A DNA stretch of 64,000 nt from DASUPK01 sp963774305 (GCA_963774305.1 CAVZEM010000007.1:1-64000), one strand, 5' to 3'. Shown: positions 40,538-49,910, counted from the stretch's first letter. Notes: generated by a model not told the origin, from the sequence alone. Made by a program: numbers and translations.

Positions 40538-43264
40538 TTGGCGACCAACGGAACACCCACCATCGTCCCGCCCCAGAACCTGGAGGCCGAGGAGTCCGTA
40601 CTCGGGGCGATGCTGGTCTCGGAGTCGACGATCGAGCCGGTGATGCTCGATGTCCGGCTCCAGGCCGACGACTTCTACCGCGATCGCCACCGCACGATCT
40701 ACGAGGCGATCATCCGCCTCAACGAGGACGCGAACCCGGTCGACGTCCTGACGGTCTCCGAAGCCCTCGCCAAACACGGCCAGCTCGATGCGATCGGCGG
40801 CCGCGACGTGGTGGCCAGCCTGGCCGCGAAGGTCCCGGCCCCCGGCAGCGCCAAGCACTACGCCCAGATCGTCAAGCAGAACTCGCTGATGCGCCGCCTC
40901 GACCTGGCGGCGAAGCGCATTCAGCAGTCGGTCGCCGAGCGGGACGGCGAGCCATCGGAGATGGTCGAGCAGGCGGAGCGACTCCTCTTCCAGGTCGCGC
41001 ACGAAGAGCGCGCCGTCGACTTCCGCGAGATCGGCGAGATCCTCCACGACGAGATCGACAAGCTCGAGGCTCTCGCCAGCGGCACCTCGGACATCACCGG
41101 CACCCCGTCGGGCTTCCGCGATCTCGACGACAGGACGGGCGGCTTCCAGCCCGGCAACCTGATCGTGATCGCGGCAAGGCCGGCGATGGGTAAATGCTGC
41201 GGAGGAGGGACCCTCATCTATGACGCCAACACCGGTGCTCGGCGGCGCCTTGATGAGGTCGTTTCCTCCCACGAGGCGGGAGAAGAGATTTGGATCGCTG
41301 CTGTTGGGTCTGATCTCAAGGTCCGCCCGGCCAAGATCTCACGCGCAATCCGAAGCGGAAACCAGAAGCTCTTTCGCCTCACGACCCGCCTCGGACGCAA
41401 GGTCGAAACCACAGCGAAACATCCTTTCCTCACCCTCGAAGGCTGGCGCGCACTAGAAGATCTTGCCGTCGGCGCTCGGATCGGCGTGCCCCGCTGGCTG
41501 CCGCGGCGATGCCCATCCAATGAGATGCCGGATCACGAGCTCGTTCTGCTGGCGGCCTTGATCGCGGACGGGGCGCTCGGAAATATCACCCCCAGGTTCA
41601 CGTTCGGCGATGCGGACTCAGAACTCGTTCAGCAGGTGAAGCGGGCGACGGAGGACTGCGGTGCATCCTTCAACGTCGGTGCGCGCGGGGACTACGCCTG
41701 CATCAGTGGTCCGCCCACCCCCACCGGCGGTCACGGAGCAAATCCGGTTACTGAGCTCTGCCGCTGCCATGGTCAATGGGGAAAGGGGTCCGAGGACAAG
41801 TTCACCCCCGATGCAATCTTTGCGCTGCCTAATCACCAGATAGCTCGGTTCCTGTCGATTCTCTACGCGTGCGATGGCCACGTCTACGCCAGCGACCGAT
41901 TGAGTCAAATTGGCTACACGACGATCAGCGAGCGGCTCGCACGCGACGTTCAGCATCTACTGCTGCGCTTCGGGATCACCTCTTGCATTCGTACGCTGAA
42001 GCGCGAGGTCTACGAGGGGACGGACAAGGTCGCGCGCGAGGTTCGGATCACGGACCAACGTTCTCTCGCGCGATTCGCGATGTCGATCCGGATCGTGGGC
42101 AAGGAAGAGAATCTCGGCAAAGTCCTGGAGCGGCTGGTGACGGCCAGCTCTGAAACCAACGTGGATACGGCTCCGGTCGAAGTCTGGGAGACGGTGCTGG
42201 CCGCCAAGAGCGAACGTAGCTGGGCGGATGTCAGTGAAGCGGCGGGCTACCCGCGCAATCACAACTGGCACGTGGGCAAGCGAGGCCTCTCACGGTCCAG
42301 GCTTCTCCAAATGGCGGAGGCCCTCGACTCCTCGGACCTTCTCGAGCTCGGGGATTCGGACATCTGGTGGGACGAGGTGGCCTCAATCGAGGAGATCGGC
42401 GAGGAGGAGACCTATGACCTCACCGTTCCGGACCACCACAACTTCGTTGCGGACGACGTCATCGTCCACAACAGCACCCTGGTCTGCGACTTCGCCCAGA
42501 ACGTCGCCATGAAGCACCAGAAGCCCGTCGCGCTCTTCTCTCTCGAGATGTCGGAGATGGAGCTCGCGCACCGCTTCATCGGCTCGCAGTCGCGGATCTC
42601 GAGCGACCGCCTGCGGAAGGGCAAGGTCGCTCAGAAGGACTGGCCGAAGGTGGTCAAGGCCTGCAACCAGCTCGAGTCGGCGCCGCTCTGGATCGACGAC
42701 TCCTCCGACCTGGGGCTGCTCGAGCTGCGGGCCAAGGCGCGGCGCCTCCATGCGCAGGAGAAGGGGCGCGGGCACGACGGCCTCGGCATGGTGATCGTCG
42801 ACTACATGCAGCTGATGCGAAGCGACGACGCGCGGGCCAACCGCGTCGAGCAGGTCTCGCAGTTCAGCCGCGGGCTGAAGATCCTCGCCCGTGAGCTGGC
42901 GGTCCCGGTGATCGGGATCTCTCAGCTCTCCCGGGCCCCCGAGCAGCGCCCGGACAAGCGTCCGATCCTCTCGGACCTGCGCGAGTCCGGCGCGATCGAG
43001 CAGGACGCCGACGTGGTCGGCTTCCTCTACCGCGACGACTACTACAACCAGGACTCCGAGGATCCCGGCGGAGCCGAGCTGATCCTCGCCAAGCACCGCA
43101 ACGGCCCGGTCGGAACCGTCCGCCTCGTCTTCCTCGAGCACTATCCGAAGTTCGCGGACCGGGCGCGCGGAGAGCCTCCGGTCGAGCAACCTGCCGGCGA
43201 GGGTCCGCCGCTCGAGGACGTCGGCACCGAGGGAGACCAGTTCGCCGACGCCGAGGAGGCCTGA
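40538..43264 (+). CDS. dnaB: Replicative DNA helicase DnaB with intein
   Basis: 908 residues before splicing; removing the 426-residue intein leaves 482, normal for DnaB. The TTG start has GAGGAG upstream. The N-terminal domain opens with PPQNLEAEESVLGAMLVSES. The RecA-type ATPase domain is split in the Walker A loop: ARPAMGK before the intein, STLVCDFAQNVA after. Later motifs are FSLEMSEMELAHR, VIVDYMQLM (Walker B), ISQLSRAPEQRPDKRPILSD and FLYRDDYY. A DnaC/DnaI-like gene follows directly, suggesting a helicase-loader operon. Confidence 0.97.
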   Translation: MATNGTPTIVPPQNLEAEESVLGAMLVSESTIEPVMLDVRLQADDFYRDRHRTIYEAIIRLNEDANPVDVLTVSEALAKHGQLDAIGGRDVVASLAAKVPAPGSAKHYAQIVKQNSLMRRLDLAAKRIQQSVAERDGEPSEMVEQAERLLFQVAHEERAVDFREIGEILHDEIDKLEALASGTSDITGTPSGFRDLDDRTGGFQPGNLIVIAARPAMGKCCGGGTLIYDANTGARRRLDEVVSSHEAGEEIWIAAVGSDLKVRPAKISRAIRSGNQKLFRLTTRLGRKVETTAKHPFLTLEGWRALEDLAVGARIGVPRWLPRRCPSNEMPDHELVLLAALIADGALGNITPRFTFGDADSELVQQVKRATEDCGASFNVGARGDYACISGPPTPTGGHGANPVTELCRCHGQWGKGSEDKFTPDAIFALPNHQIARFLSILYACDGHVYASDRLSQIGYTTISERLARDVQHLLLRFGITSCIRTLKREVYEGTDKVAREVRITDQRSLARFAMSIRIVGKEENLGKVLERLVTASSETNVDTAPVEVWETVLAAKSERSWADVSEAAGYPRNHNWHVGKRGLSRSRLLQMAEALDSSDLLELGDSDIWWDEVASIEEIGEEETYDLTVPDHHNFVADDVIVHNSTLVCDFAQNVAMKHQKPVALFSLEMSEMELAHRFIGSQSRISSDRLRKGKVAQKDWPKVVKACNQLESAPLWIDDSSDLGLLELRAKARRLHAQEKGRGHDGLGMVIVDYMQLMRSDDARANRVEQVSQFSRGLKILARELAVPVIGISQLSRAPEQRPDKRPILSDLRESGAIEQDADVVGFLYRDDYYNQDSEDPGGAELILAKHRNGPVGTVRLVFLEHYPKFADRARGEPPVEQPAGEGPPLEDVGTEGDQFADAEEA
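41195..42472 (+). mobile_element. DnaB intein with LAGLIDADG-type homing endonuclease
   Basis: 426 codons inserted after the Walker A Lys. It starts with Cys (CCGGGTLIYD, block A), has TTAKHPFLTLEGW (block B) and ends DHHNFVADDVIVHN followed by Ser, so all residues for class 1 splicing (Cys1, block B His, terminal His-Asn, Ser+1) are present. Two dodecapeptide-like endonuclease motifs, LLAALIADGAL and LSILYACDGHV, retain Asp. A helical DNA-binding-like segment follows (WADVSEAAGYP). The stretch is visibly richer in A/T than the exteins, a sign of recent acquisition. Confidence 0.95.
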
Positions 43265-43265
43265 G

Positions 43266-44036
43266 GTGGCGATCCACTCGCCCTCCAGCGAGCGCCAGCC
43301 ATGCCGGCTCGGGATCTGCGACGGCTCCGGCTGGATCCTCGGTCCCGAGGACGTCGCCCGCCCCTGCGACTGCCGCTCGCGGATGGTCGCCAAGGCGCGC
43401 CTGCGCGGCATCGACTCGGTGATCCCGGCGAAGTACCGCGGAGTCTCATTCGACCGCCCACCAGTGACGCAGATGAACGAGATCGTCGTCAGGCGGGTGC
43501 GCGACTTCTGCAACTCGATCGACGAGAACATCGAGACCGGCCGCGGGCTGTGGCTCTACGGCAGCTCGGGGACCGGCAAGACGACGCTGGCGATGCTGGT
43601 CTCGCGGATCGCGCTGGAGGCCGGTCGCTCTGTCGCCATCTACTCGCTGCCCAAGCTCCTGGCCCGGATCCGACGCACCTTCGATGCCGAGACCGGCGAG
43701 CAGTCCTACTCGGACCTGTTCGAGCGCCTCGCGACCGTCGACCTGCTCCATGTGGACGACCTGGGCGCCGAGAACCGCACCGAATGGGTCCTCGAGCAGC
43801 TCTACGCCCTCGTCAACGAGCGCTATGAGGCCCAGCGCTCCCTCGTGGTCACCACCAACCTCGAGGAGCACGAGCTCGAGGACCAGATCGGCGCCCGCGT
43901 CGTCTCGCGCCTGGTCGAGATGTGCGGTGACCCGCTGCCCCTCTTCGACGACGACCGTCGCATGCGCGTCTCAGCCGACGTCGCCACCTCGTTGGGCGAG
44001 GGCGGCGGCTCGGCCCTCGGCCCGCTCGATCACTAG
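43266..44036 (+). CDS. DnaC/DnaI-like AAA+ ATPase, putative helicase loader
   Basis: 256 residues starting at a GTG one base after the dnaB stop. The N-terminus has CRLGICDGSGWILGPEDVAR then CDC, a C-x4-C...C-x-C pattern like the zinc-binding N-domain of DnaI-type loaders. The AAA+ core shows LWLYGSSGTGKTTLAML (Walker A), LLHVDDLGAENRTEWV (Walker B) and LVVTTNLEEHEL (sensor 1), then RVVSRLVEMC with the arginine finger region. Sequence and linkage to dnaB suggest it loads DnaB. IstB-type transposase helpers are related, but no transposase is nearby. Confidence 0.85.
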   Translation: MAIHSPSSERQPCRLGICDGSGWILGPEDVARPCDCRSRMVAKARLRGIDSVIPAKYRGVSFDRPPVTQMNEIVVRRVRDFCNSIDENIETGRGLWLYGSSGTGKTTLAMLVSRIALEAGRSVAIYSLPKLLARIRRTFDAETGEQSYSDLFERLATVDLLHVDDLGAENRTEWVLEQLYALVNERYEAQRSLVVTTNLEEHELEDQIGARVVSRLVEMCGDPLPLFDDDRRMRVSADVATSLGEGGGSALGPLDH

Positions 44037-44083
44037 CGGCGCCTGGCCGCACCGCCTCCCCGGACCCTCATAATTCCCCGGTC

Positions 44084-45394
<1,311 letters not shown>

Positions 45395-45427
45395 CGGCCG
45401 CTGCAGCCGCGATCTGAGGCGGAGCCG

Positions 45428-46159
45428 TCAAGCCAGGGCGCCGGTACTCCGCATCCCGTGCTCGCCCACGTGCGGCGGGATCAGGCCCTCCTCGACGCCC
45501 TTCTCCTCACCGCGGTGGAGCATCCGCAGCCCGAGGATCGTCGCCGCCAGGGTGGCGGTCACGCCGAGGCTGACCTGCACGCTCAGCAGTCCCTGCCGCG
45601 TCCAGTAGACGTCGCGGAGGTCGAGCAGCAGGGCCGCCTCGTCCATCGTCAGGCCCATGCCGACGCCGAACGGAATCGCGAGCGCGGACTCCACCCGCTC
45701 GTCGCGCGTGGTCAGGGCGGCGATTCCGGAGCCGAAGGAGAGCACGATCCCCGGCACGAAGTGATGGATGTGCCGCCCGCTGACGTGGATGTCCCCCGAC
45801 GGCCACCACGACTGGCGGATCCCCCAGGTCGCGAGCCGGGCGAACGCGAAGGCGCCCAGGAAGCCCTGGAGGATGTTGAAGAGGACCGTCTCGTGGTGAG
45901 GCGTCGCGATGATGCCGCGGCGGGCGACCGCGAGCGTGTCGCGGGTGGCGTGCCCGGCCGCGTCGACGAGGTTCTCCGGCGTATCGGCCTCCTTGCTCTC
46001 GCGGCGCCGGCGCGCCATGCGGAGCAGCTCGCCGGTGACGAGGGTCCCCAGCGACCCGGCGGCGAACACGGCCAGCCCGACCGTCACCCGTTCCGCCCTG
46101 CGCTCGCCGGCGCGAGCCGCGAGCCCCCTTCGCTTCCGGTTTCGGGTGAGCCTGCTCAT
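45428..46159 (-). CDS. Integral membrane protein of unknown function
   Basis: 243 residues with about five hydrophobic segments and a basic N-terminus. Distinctive conserved-looking pieces are HVSGRHIHHFVPGIVLSFG, with three His in or next to the membrane, and GVGMGLTMDEAALLLDLRDV with an Asp-Glu pair; together these could form a metal or proton site. I do not know a named family. TAGCAT lies 9 nt upstream of the ATG. It converges with purA and diverges from the microprotein gene at 46284. Confidence 0.75.
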   Translation of the reverse strand: MSRLTRNRKRRGLAARAGERRAERVTVGLAVFAAGSLGTLVTGELLRMARRRRESKEADTPENLVDAAGHATRDTLAVARRGIIATPHHETVLFNILQGFLGAFAFARLATWGIRQSWWPSGDIHVSGRHIHHFVPGIVLSFGSGIAALTTRDERVESALAIPFGVGMGLTMDEAALLLDLRDVYWTRQGLLSVQVSLGVTATLAATILGLRMLHRGEEKGVEEGLIPPHVGEHGMRSTGALA

Positions 46160-46168
46160 GGGCTGGGC

Positions 46169-46174
46169 ATGCTA
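46169..46174 (-). promoter_or_regulatory. -10 box TAGCAT
   Basis: Read on the minus strand, TAGCAT ends 9 nt before the ATG at 46159. Confidence 0.4.
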
Positions 46175-46210
46175 GCCGCGGCGGATTCGGCACCCCGCAA
46201 ATAGGTAGGA

Positions 46211-46232
46211 ATTTGGCGTTGTGCAGCCAAAT
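46211..46232. promoter_or_regulatory. AT-rich palindrome, possible operator
   Basis: ATTTGGC and GCCAAAT form perfect 7-bp arms separated by 8 bp, in an unusually AT-rich patch between divergent genes. It lies 39 bp upstream of the TAGAGT box and 37 bp upstream of the TAGCAT box, so a bound regulator could act on both. Confidence 0.4.
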
Positions 46233-46270
46233 CCGGGGTTTCCACTGAGGCGGGGATCCGCGGCGCCCAA

Positions 46271-46276
46271 TAGAGT
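46271..46276 (+). promoter_or_regulatory. -10 box TAGAGT, leaderless spacing
   Basis: TAGAGT ends 7 nt before the ATG of the 31-codon frame at 46284. Confidence 0.5.
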
Positions 46277-46283
46277 CCCGGCC

Positions 46284-46379
46284 ATGCGGAGGTTGCTCTC
46301 CCCGGTCAACGTGGGCGTCAGCGCCGCGCGTCACGTCCTCTGGTACCTGAGCTACCACGCGGGCCCGCGGCAGCGCTAG
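46284..46379 (+). CDS. Putative 31-aa leaderless microprotein
   Basis: A short frame encoding a basic, Tyr/Trp-containing peptide (begins MRRLLSPVNVGVSAARHV, ends SYHAGPRQR). It has TAGAGT exactly 7 nt before its ATG, and its stop is immediately followed by the ATG of the GlsB-type gene at 46380 with no spacing. It may be a real amphipathic microprotein or a translated leader controlling the next gene. No homologue is known to me. Confidence 0.5.
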   Translation: MRRLLSPVNVGVSAARHVLWYLSYHAGPRQR

Positions 46380-46634
46380 ATGGGGATCATCGCCTGGATC
46401 ATCCTGGGTCTGTTCGCCGGCACGATCGCCCGCGCCCTGATCCCCGGCCGCACCGAGCCGGGTGGCTGTATCGGCACCACCGCGGTCGGCATCCTCGGAG
46501 CGCTGCTCGGCGGCTTCCTCGCCAGCGCCCTCGGCGTGGGCCACATCCACGATTTCTTCAACCTCGGGACCTGGCTGATCGCGATCGGCGGCTCGATCCT
46601 GCTGCTGCTGATCATCCGCGCCATCGCGCGCTAG
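46380..46634 (+). CDS. GlsB/YeaQ/YmgE family stress-response membrane protein
   Basis: 84 residues, three hydrophobic helices and the family's glycine-rich layout: IAWIILGLFAGTIARALIPG, then GCIGTTAVGILGALLGGFLA, and a final helix. These transglycosylase-associated proteins are widespread and linked to general stress, with no established reaction. It abuts the stop of the 31-codon frame, and no independent ribosome-binding site is seen, so its translation likely depends on that frame. Confidence 0.9.
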   Translation: MGIIAWIILGLFAGTIARALIPGRTEPGGCIGTTAVGILGALLGGFLASALGVGHIHDFFNLGTWLIAIGGSILLLLIIRAIAR

Positions 46635-46654
46635 TCGCGGCGGCGCTGTGCTGA

Positions 46655-46727
46655 TGGGCCGTACAGGGATCGAACCTGTGACCTTGAGATTAAGAGTCTC
46701 CTGCTCTACCAGCTGAGCTAACGGCCC
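46655..46727 (-). tRNA. tRNA-Lys (anticodon CTT)
   Basis: Complete cloverleaf on the minus strand: acceptor GGGCCGT paired with ACGGCCC, D-arm GCTC-AGCTGGTA-GAGC, anticodon loop CTCTTAA giving anticodon CTT, T-arm ACAGG-TTCGATC-CCTGT and discriminator A. The CCA end is not encoded. Confidence 0.97.
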
Positions 46728-46765
46728 TGGTTGAGGGCGGAAGTATAGGAAGGGCGCGCGATCAG

Positions 46766-47641
46766 CTAGAGCCCGCCGGTGCCGCCGCTGAGACCGCCCG
46801 TGCCGAGGCCGTTGAGCGGGTTGGCGCCGCCCGCCGTACCACCGCCGCTCGCCCCGCCGGTCGCCCCGCCGGTCGCGCCCTGGGACTGCTGCTGCTTGGT
46901 GAGCTGCTTGATCGCGGTCTGGAGCTGCTGGCCCAGTTGCTTGATCGATTGGAGCTGCTGGTCGATCGTGGCCGCATCGGCGCCCTTCACCGCCTTGGCC
47001 TGAGCCGTCGCCTGGTCGCCCCCCTTCGTATCGCCGGCGAGATAGAGGTACTGGGCGAGCGTCGCGTAGGAGTTGGAGGTGGCCTTCTTCGGCTGCTTGT
47101 CGATCAGCACCTGCTGAGCCTGCGCTGCGCTCTTCCAGTCGTCCACCGCGGCGTTCACGTCGGTGAGGGCCTCCGTGGTGCTGGTATCGGTCCGGGCTTG
47201 GGAGAAGTCGATCCTGGCGAGGAGATCGAAGGTGTTGAGCGCATAGACGGCGGCCGTGGGAGAGAGGTCTCCCTTGCTCGCCTTCACATACTTGTTCCAG
47301 GTGTCAGCCGCCTCGCGCAGCAGTTGCACGCCGTCGCTGGTGGGGACGCCGTTGCTGTCGGTGTTCGCGTTGGCGGCCGAGTAGCGAAGCTGGACGAGGG
47401 TGGCGAGGGTCGCCGTGTCGTTGGGATTAGTCGCCAGCTTCGCCTCGGCCGCCTTGATGTCGCTGTCGAAGGCCGTCGAGCTGCTGCCGCCCCCACCTCC
47501 GAACAGGTCGCTGAAACTGAATCCGCCGCCGCCGGTGCCGACGCCGAGGAAGACGAAGCTGATCGCGAAGATCAGCGCCAGGCCGCCGAAGACGACGCGG
47601 ACGACGCGGCGACGCCGGGGAGTCTGCAGGTCGAAGAGCAC
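46766..47641 (-). CDS. Membrane-anchored TPR-like protein
   Basis: 291 residues from a GTG start with TAGGCT 6 nt upstream. A basic N-terminus and one helix (VVFGGLALIFAISFVFLGVG) are followed by a Gly/Ser linker and an all-helical region laid out like tetratricopeptide repeats (AEAKLATNPNDTATLATLVQ, then NSYATLAQYLYLAGDTKGGD). It ends in a Gln-rich helix and a long Gly/Ala tail. Probably a scaffold or assembly factor on the outer face of the membrane; partner unknown. It precedes tatC on the same strand only by distance, not by overlap. Confidence 0.75.
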   Translation of the reverse strand: MLFDLQTPRRRRVVRVVFGGLALIFAISFVFLGVGTGGGGFSFSDLFGGGGGSSSTAFDSDIKAAEAKLATNPNDTATLATLVQLRYSAANANTDSNGVPTSDGVQLLREAADTWNKYVKASKGDLSPTAAVYALNTFDLLARIDFSQARTDTSTTEALTDVNAAVDDWKSAAQAQQVLIDKQPKKATSNSYATLAQYLYLAGDTKGGDQATAQAKAVKGADAATIDQQLQSIKQLGQQLQTAIKQLTKQQQSQGATGGATGGASGGGTAGGANPLNGLGTGGLSGGTGGL

Positions 47642-47647
47642 GGCGGA

Positions 47648-47653
47648 AGCCTA
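47648..47653 (-). promoter_or_regulatory. -10 box TAGGCT, leaderless spacing
   Basis: On the minus strand TAGGCT ends 6 nt before the GTG at 47641. Confidence 0.45.
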
Positions 47654-47672
47654 GATGAACGCGGGTGCGCGC

Positions 47673-48458
47673 CTACGCCGCCCCGCTGGGCGGCGGCTCG
47701 GAGACGGTGATGTCCCGATCGACGGCGCCCTCGGGCGGTCTGCCGAACATTCGAGCGAGGATCACGCTGCCCTCATACAGCAGGAACAGCGGAACGGCCT
47801 CGATCAGCATGGTGACCGGGTCCGTTCCCGGCAACAGCGCGGCGACGATCAGCAGGATGACGTACGCATAGCGCCGGTTCTGCGTGAGCTGCTCCGGGGT
47901 GACGATCCCCAGGCGGGTGACCGCGAGGATCCCGATCGGCAGCTGGAAGATCAGCCCCATCACTGCGAGCGTCAGCGTGAAGAAGCTGTAGTAGTCGCGT
48001 GCCCGGATCTGGATGTTGAACTGGTTGTCGTTGAAGTTGAGGAGGAACTTGGTGGCGGCGGGCAGAACGACGAAGTACCCGAAGACGACGCCCGCGACGA
48101 AGAGCAGCGGGACGCCCATCAGGAACGGCACGACCACCCGCTTCTCCCTGGTGGTCAGCGCCGGCAGGACGAACGCATACGCCTGGTAGAGGATCACCGG
48201 CAGCGAGATCACCAGGGCGGCGTAGGCGCTGATCGTCACCGTGGTGGTGAAGGGCTCCGCGACGCCGAAGGTGATCGGGGTCCGATCGCCCGGCAGCGGC
48301 GCGTTGGCGATGTCGAGTAGCCGGCTGTTCTGCCAGAAGCAGAGAGCGAAGGCGCACGTGAATGCCGCAATCGAAATGACGATGCGCGTCCGAAGCTCGT
48401 CGAGATGTTCGACGAGCGTGAGCCGGTCCTCGAAGTCGACCGGCCGTAGCCGGGCCAT
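47673..48458 (-). CDS. tatC: Twin-arginine translocase subunit TatC
   Basis: Receptor for twin-arginine signal peptides, 261 residues with six helices. The cytoplasmic N-terminus carries LVEHLDELRTRI, a family hallmark. The first periplasmic region follows FALCFWQNSRLLDIA, and LPVILYQAYAFVLPALTTREKR plus FGYFVVLPAATKFLLNF are also characteristic. It lies directly downstream of tatA. The Rieske protein and any folded exported cofactor proteins are possible clients. Confidence 0.95.
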   Translation of the reverse strand: MARLRPVDFEDRLTLVEHLDELRTRIVISIAAFTCAFALCFWQNSRLLDIANAPLPGDRTPITFGVAEPFTTTVTISAYAALVISLPVILYQAYAFVLPALTTREKRVVVPFLMGVPLLFVAGVVFGYFVVLPAATKFLLNFNDNQFNIQIRARDYYSFFTLTLAVMGLIFQLPIGILAVTRLGIVTPEQLTQNRRYAYVILLIVAALLPGTDPVTMLIEAVPLFLLYEGSVILARMFGRPPEGAVDRDITVSEPPPSGAA

Positions 48459-48461
48459 TGA

Positions 48462-48746
48462 CTAGGCCTTGTTCTCGGAGACGACCTCGCCCTCGACGGG
48501 CTCCGCCGGGTCCTCGTCGGCCGCCTGCGGCGGCTGCGGCTGGCTCGCCTGTGCCTGCTGGCTCGCCTGCAGCTCGCGTTGCTTCTCCTCGGGGGAATCC
48601 TTGTCCTTGTCCCCGGAGAGCGAGCTCTTGAACTCGCGGATGCCACGCCCCATCGACTGACCGAGCTCCGGAAGGCGCTTCGGCCCGAAGATGATCAGGA
48701 CGATGACGAGAACGACAGCTATCTCCAGCGGTCCCACGTTGGGCAT
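48462..48746 (-). CDS. tatA: Twin-arginine translocase subunit TatA/TatB
   Basis: 94 residues: an N-terminal membrane helix (GPLEIAVVLVIVLIIFGPKR), the FGPKRLPELGQSMGRGIREF hinge and amphipathic helix typical of TatA, then an acidic Gln/Pro-rich tail. TatA is preferred over TatB because of FGPKRLPELG. TAACAT lies 8 nt upstream of the ATG. No separate tatB is seen; some actinobacteria use one protein or encode tatB elsewhere. Confidence 0.92.
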   Translation of the reverse strand: MPNVGPLEIAVVLVIVLIIFGPKRLPELGQSMGRGIREFKSSLSGDKDKDSPEEKQRELQASQQAQASQPQPPQAADEDPAEPVEGEVVSENKA

Positions 48747-48754
48747 CGAGGCGG

Positions 48755-48760
48755 ATGTTA
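48755..48760 (-). promoter_or_regulatory. -10 box TAACAT, leaderless spacing
   Basis: On the minus strand TAACAT ends 8 nt before the tatA ATG at 48746. Confidence 0.45.
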
Positions 48761-48800
48761 GCGGCAGGGGGCGGATCGGCCGCCAACACTCACCCGACCG

Positions 48801-49379
48801 CTACTTTTGGACCCGCTCCTTGAAGTTCAGGTAGAAGCGGCTCGCGGTCGGCTCCGCCTGCCCCTGGTACTTGCTGCCGGCCTCGCTGGCGCCATAGGCG
48901 TGCTCAACGGCGCGGTCCATCCGCATGAAGGAGATCTGGCCGATCGGCATGCCGTGGTAGATCGTGATCGGCAGGTTGGCGAGGTTGGAGAGCTCGAGGG
49001 TCAGGTTGCCCTCGAAACCTGGGTCGACGAAGCCCGCGGTGGAGTGGATCACCAGGCCAAGGCGCCCGAGCGAGCTCTTTCCCTCGAGGCGCGCGACCAG
49101 ATCGGCGGGGAGCCGGACCCGCTCCAGGGTCTGTCCCAGGACGAACTCGCCCGGGTGCAGGACGAACGGCTCCTCGTCCTCCACCGTGACCAGCTCGGTC
49201 AGGTTCTCCATCGGCTCCCGCACGTCTATGTAGGGGTAACGTGAGTTGTTGAACACCCGGAAGCTGCGGTCAACCCGCATGTCGACGCTGGAGGGCTGCA
49301 CGAGCGATTCGTCATAGGGGTCGAAGACGAGCCGGCCGGCGGCCACCTCCTCCTTGATCGTGCGGTCGCTCAGAACCAT
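48801..49379 (-). CDS. dcd: dCTP deaminase (possibly bifunctional dCTP deaminase/dUTPase)
   Basis: Deaminates dCTP on the route to dTTP. 192 residues with MVLSDRTIKEEVAAGRLVFD at the N-terminus, QPSSVDMRVDRSFRVF, GKSSLGRLGLVIHSTAGFVD containing the catalytic Glu/Ser region, and PIGQISFMRMD. The C-terminal KYQGQAEPTASRF is the usual nucleotide-closing segment. Actinobacterial homologues such as the mycobacterial enzyme also hydrolyse dUTP; that may apply here but is not shown by sequence alone. TAGACT lies 7 nt upstream. Confidence 0.95.
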   Translation of the reverse strand: MVLSDRTIKEEVAAGRLVFDPYDESLVQPSSVDMRVDRSFRVFNNSRYPYIDVREPMENLTELVTVEDEEPFVLHPGEFVLGQTLERVRLPADLVARLEGKSSLGRLGLVIHSTAGFVDPGFEGNLTLELSNLANLPITIYHGMPIGQISFMRMDRAVEHAYGASEAGSKYQGQAEPTASRFYLNFKERVQK

Positions 49380-49386
49380 CGAATTC

Positions 49387-49392
49387 AGTCTA
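49387..49392 (-). promoter_or_regulatory. -10 box TAGACT, leaderless spacing
   Basis: On the minus strand TAGACT ends 7 nt before the dcd ATG at 49379. Confidence 0.5.
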
Positions 49393-49499
49393 TTCCGGGC
49401 GTGAACGACCCATGCGGCACGAATCCGCTGGATGCGGGGTTATCCGCACACCCGAAGAGACTCACTTTTGGGCGTAAAGGTCAGGCGTGAGGGGCCGAT

Positions 49500-49862
49500 A
49501 TGTCCCCCACGATGGAAGTTCCAAAGCGGACACATACACAGGCTCAGGTCGACTCCGGGAACAGGTCCACCGAGGGCATGCACGCCTGCCCCAGCTGCTC
49601 CTCCATCCTGGTCCAGCCGGTCAACTGGCACGAGCAGGGCGACGGGCATTGGAACGTCGAGCTCCGCTGCCCCGAGTGTGAGTGGTGGGGCCGCGACAGC
49701 TACAGCCAGTCCGAGGTCGACGCCTACGACGAGGAGCTGGACCGAGGCGGCCAGGAGCTGATCGAGGACCTGCGCTCCCTGACCCGGGCCAACATGGAGG
49801 AAGAGGCCGATCGGTTCGCCATGGCGCTGGCGAGCGACAGCATCCTCCCCGAAGACTTCTAG
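49500..49862 (+). CDS. Small zinc-ribbon protein of unknown function
   Basis: Up to 120 residues. A CPSC...CPEC pair (residues about 30-60) forms a four-Cys zinc ribbon with WNVELRCPECEWWG, followed by an acidic helical tail that ends in Asp-Phe. The ATG at 49500 has GAGGGG upstream; however the first 26 codons have low third-position GC, so the ATG at 49578 just before the first Cys pair is a serious alternative start. A strong hairpin terminator follows. It may be a nucleic-acid or protein adaptor; no function assigned. Confidence 0.75.
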   Translation: MSPTMEVPKRTHTQAQVDSGNRSTEGMHACPSCSSILVQPVNWHEQGDGHWNVELRCPECEWWGRDSYSQSEVDAYDEELDRGGQELIEDLRSLTRANMEEEADRFAMALASDSILPEDF

Positions 49863-49910
49863 CGCGAGTCACCAGAAGTACCACTCCAACAACGAGTCAC
49901 CTCCCTGCAG

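Noticed and set aside
43266..44036. IstB-type transposase helper
   Set aside because: AAA+ similarity would allow it, but there is no transposase gene, no terminal repeats, and the gene is joined to dnaB.
45397..45425. GC-rich partial palindrome between purA and the convergent membrane-protein gene as terminator
   Set aside because: Pairing is limited to about 5 bp with no T-run; too weak to call in this base composition.
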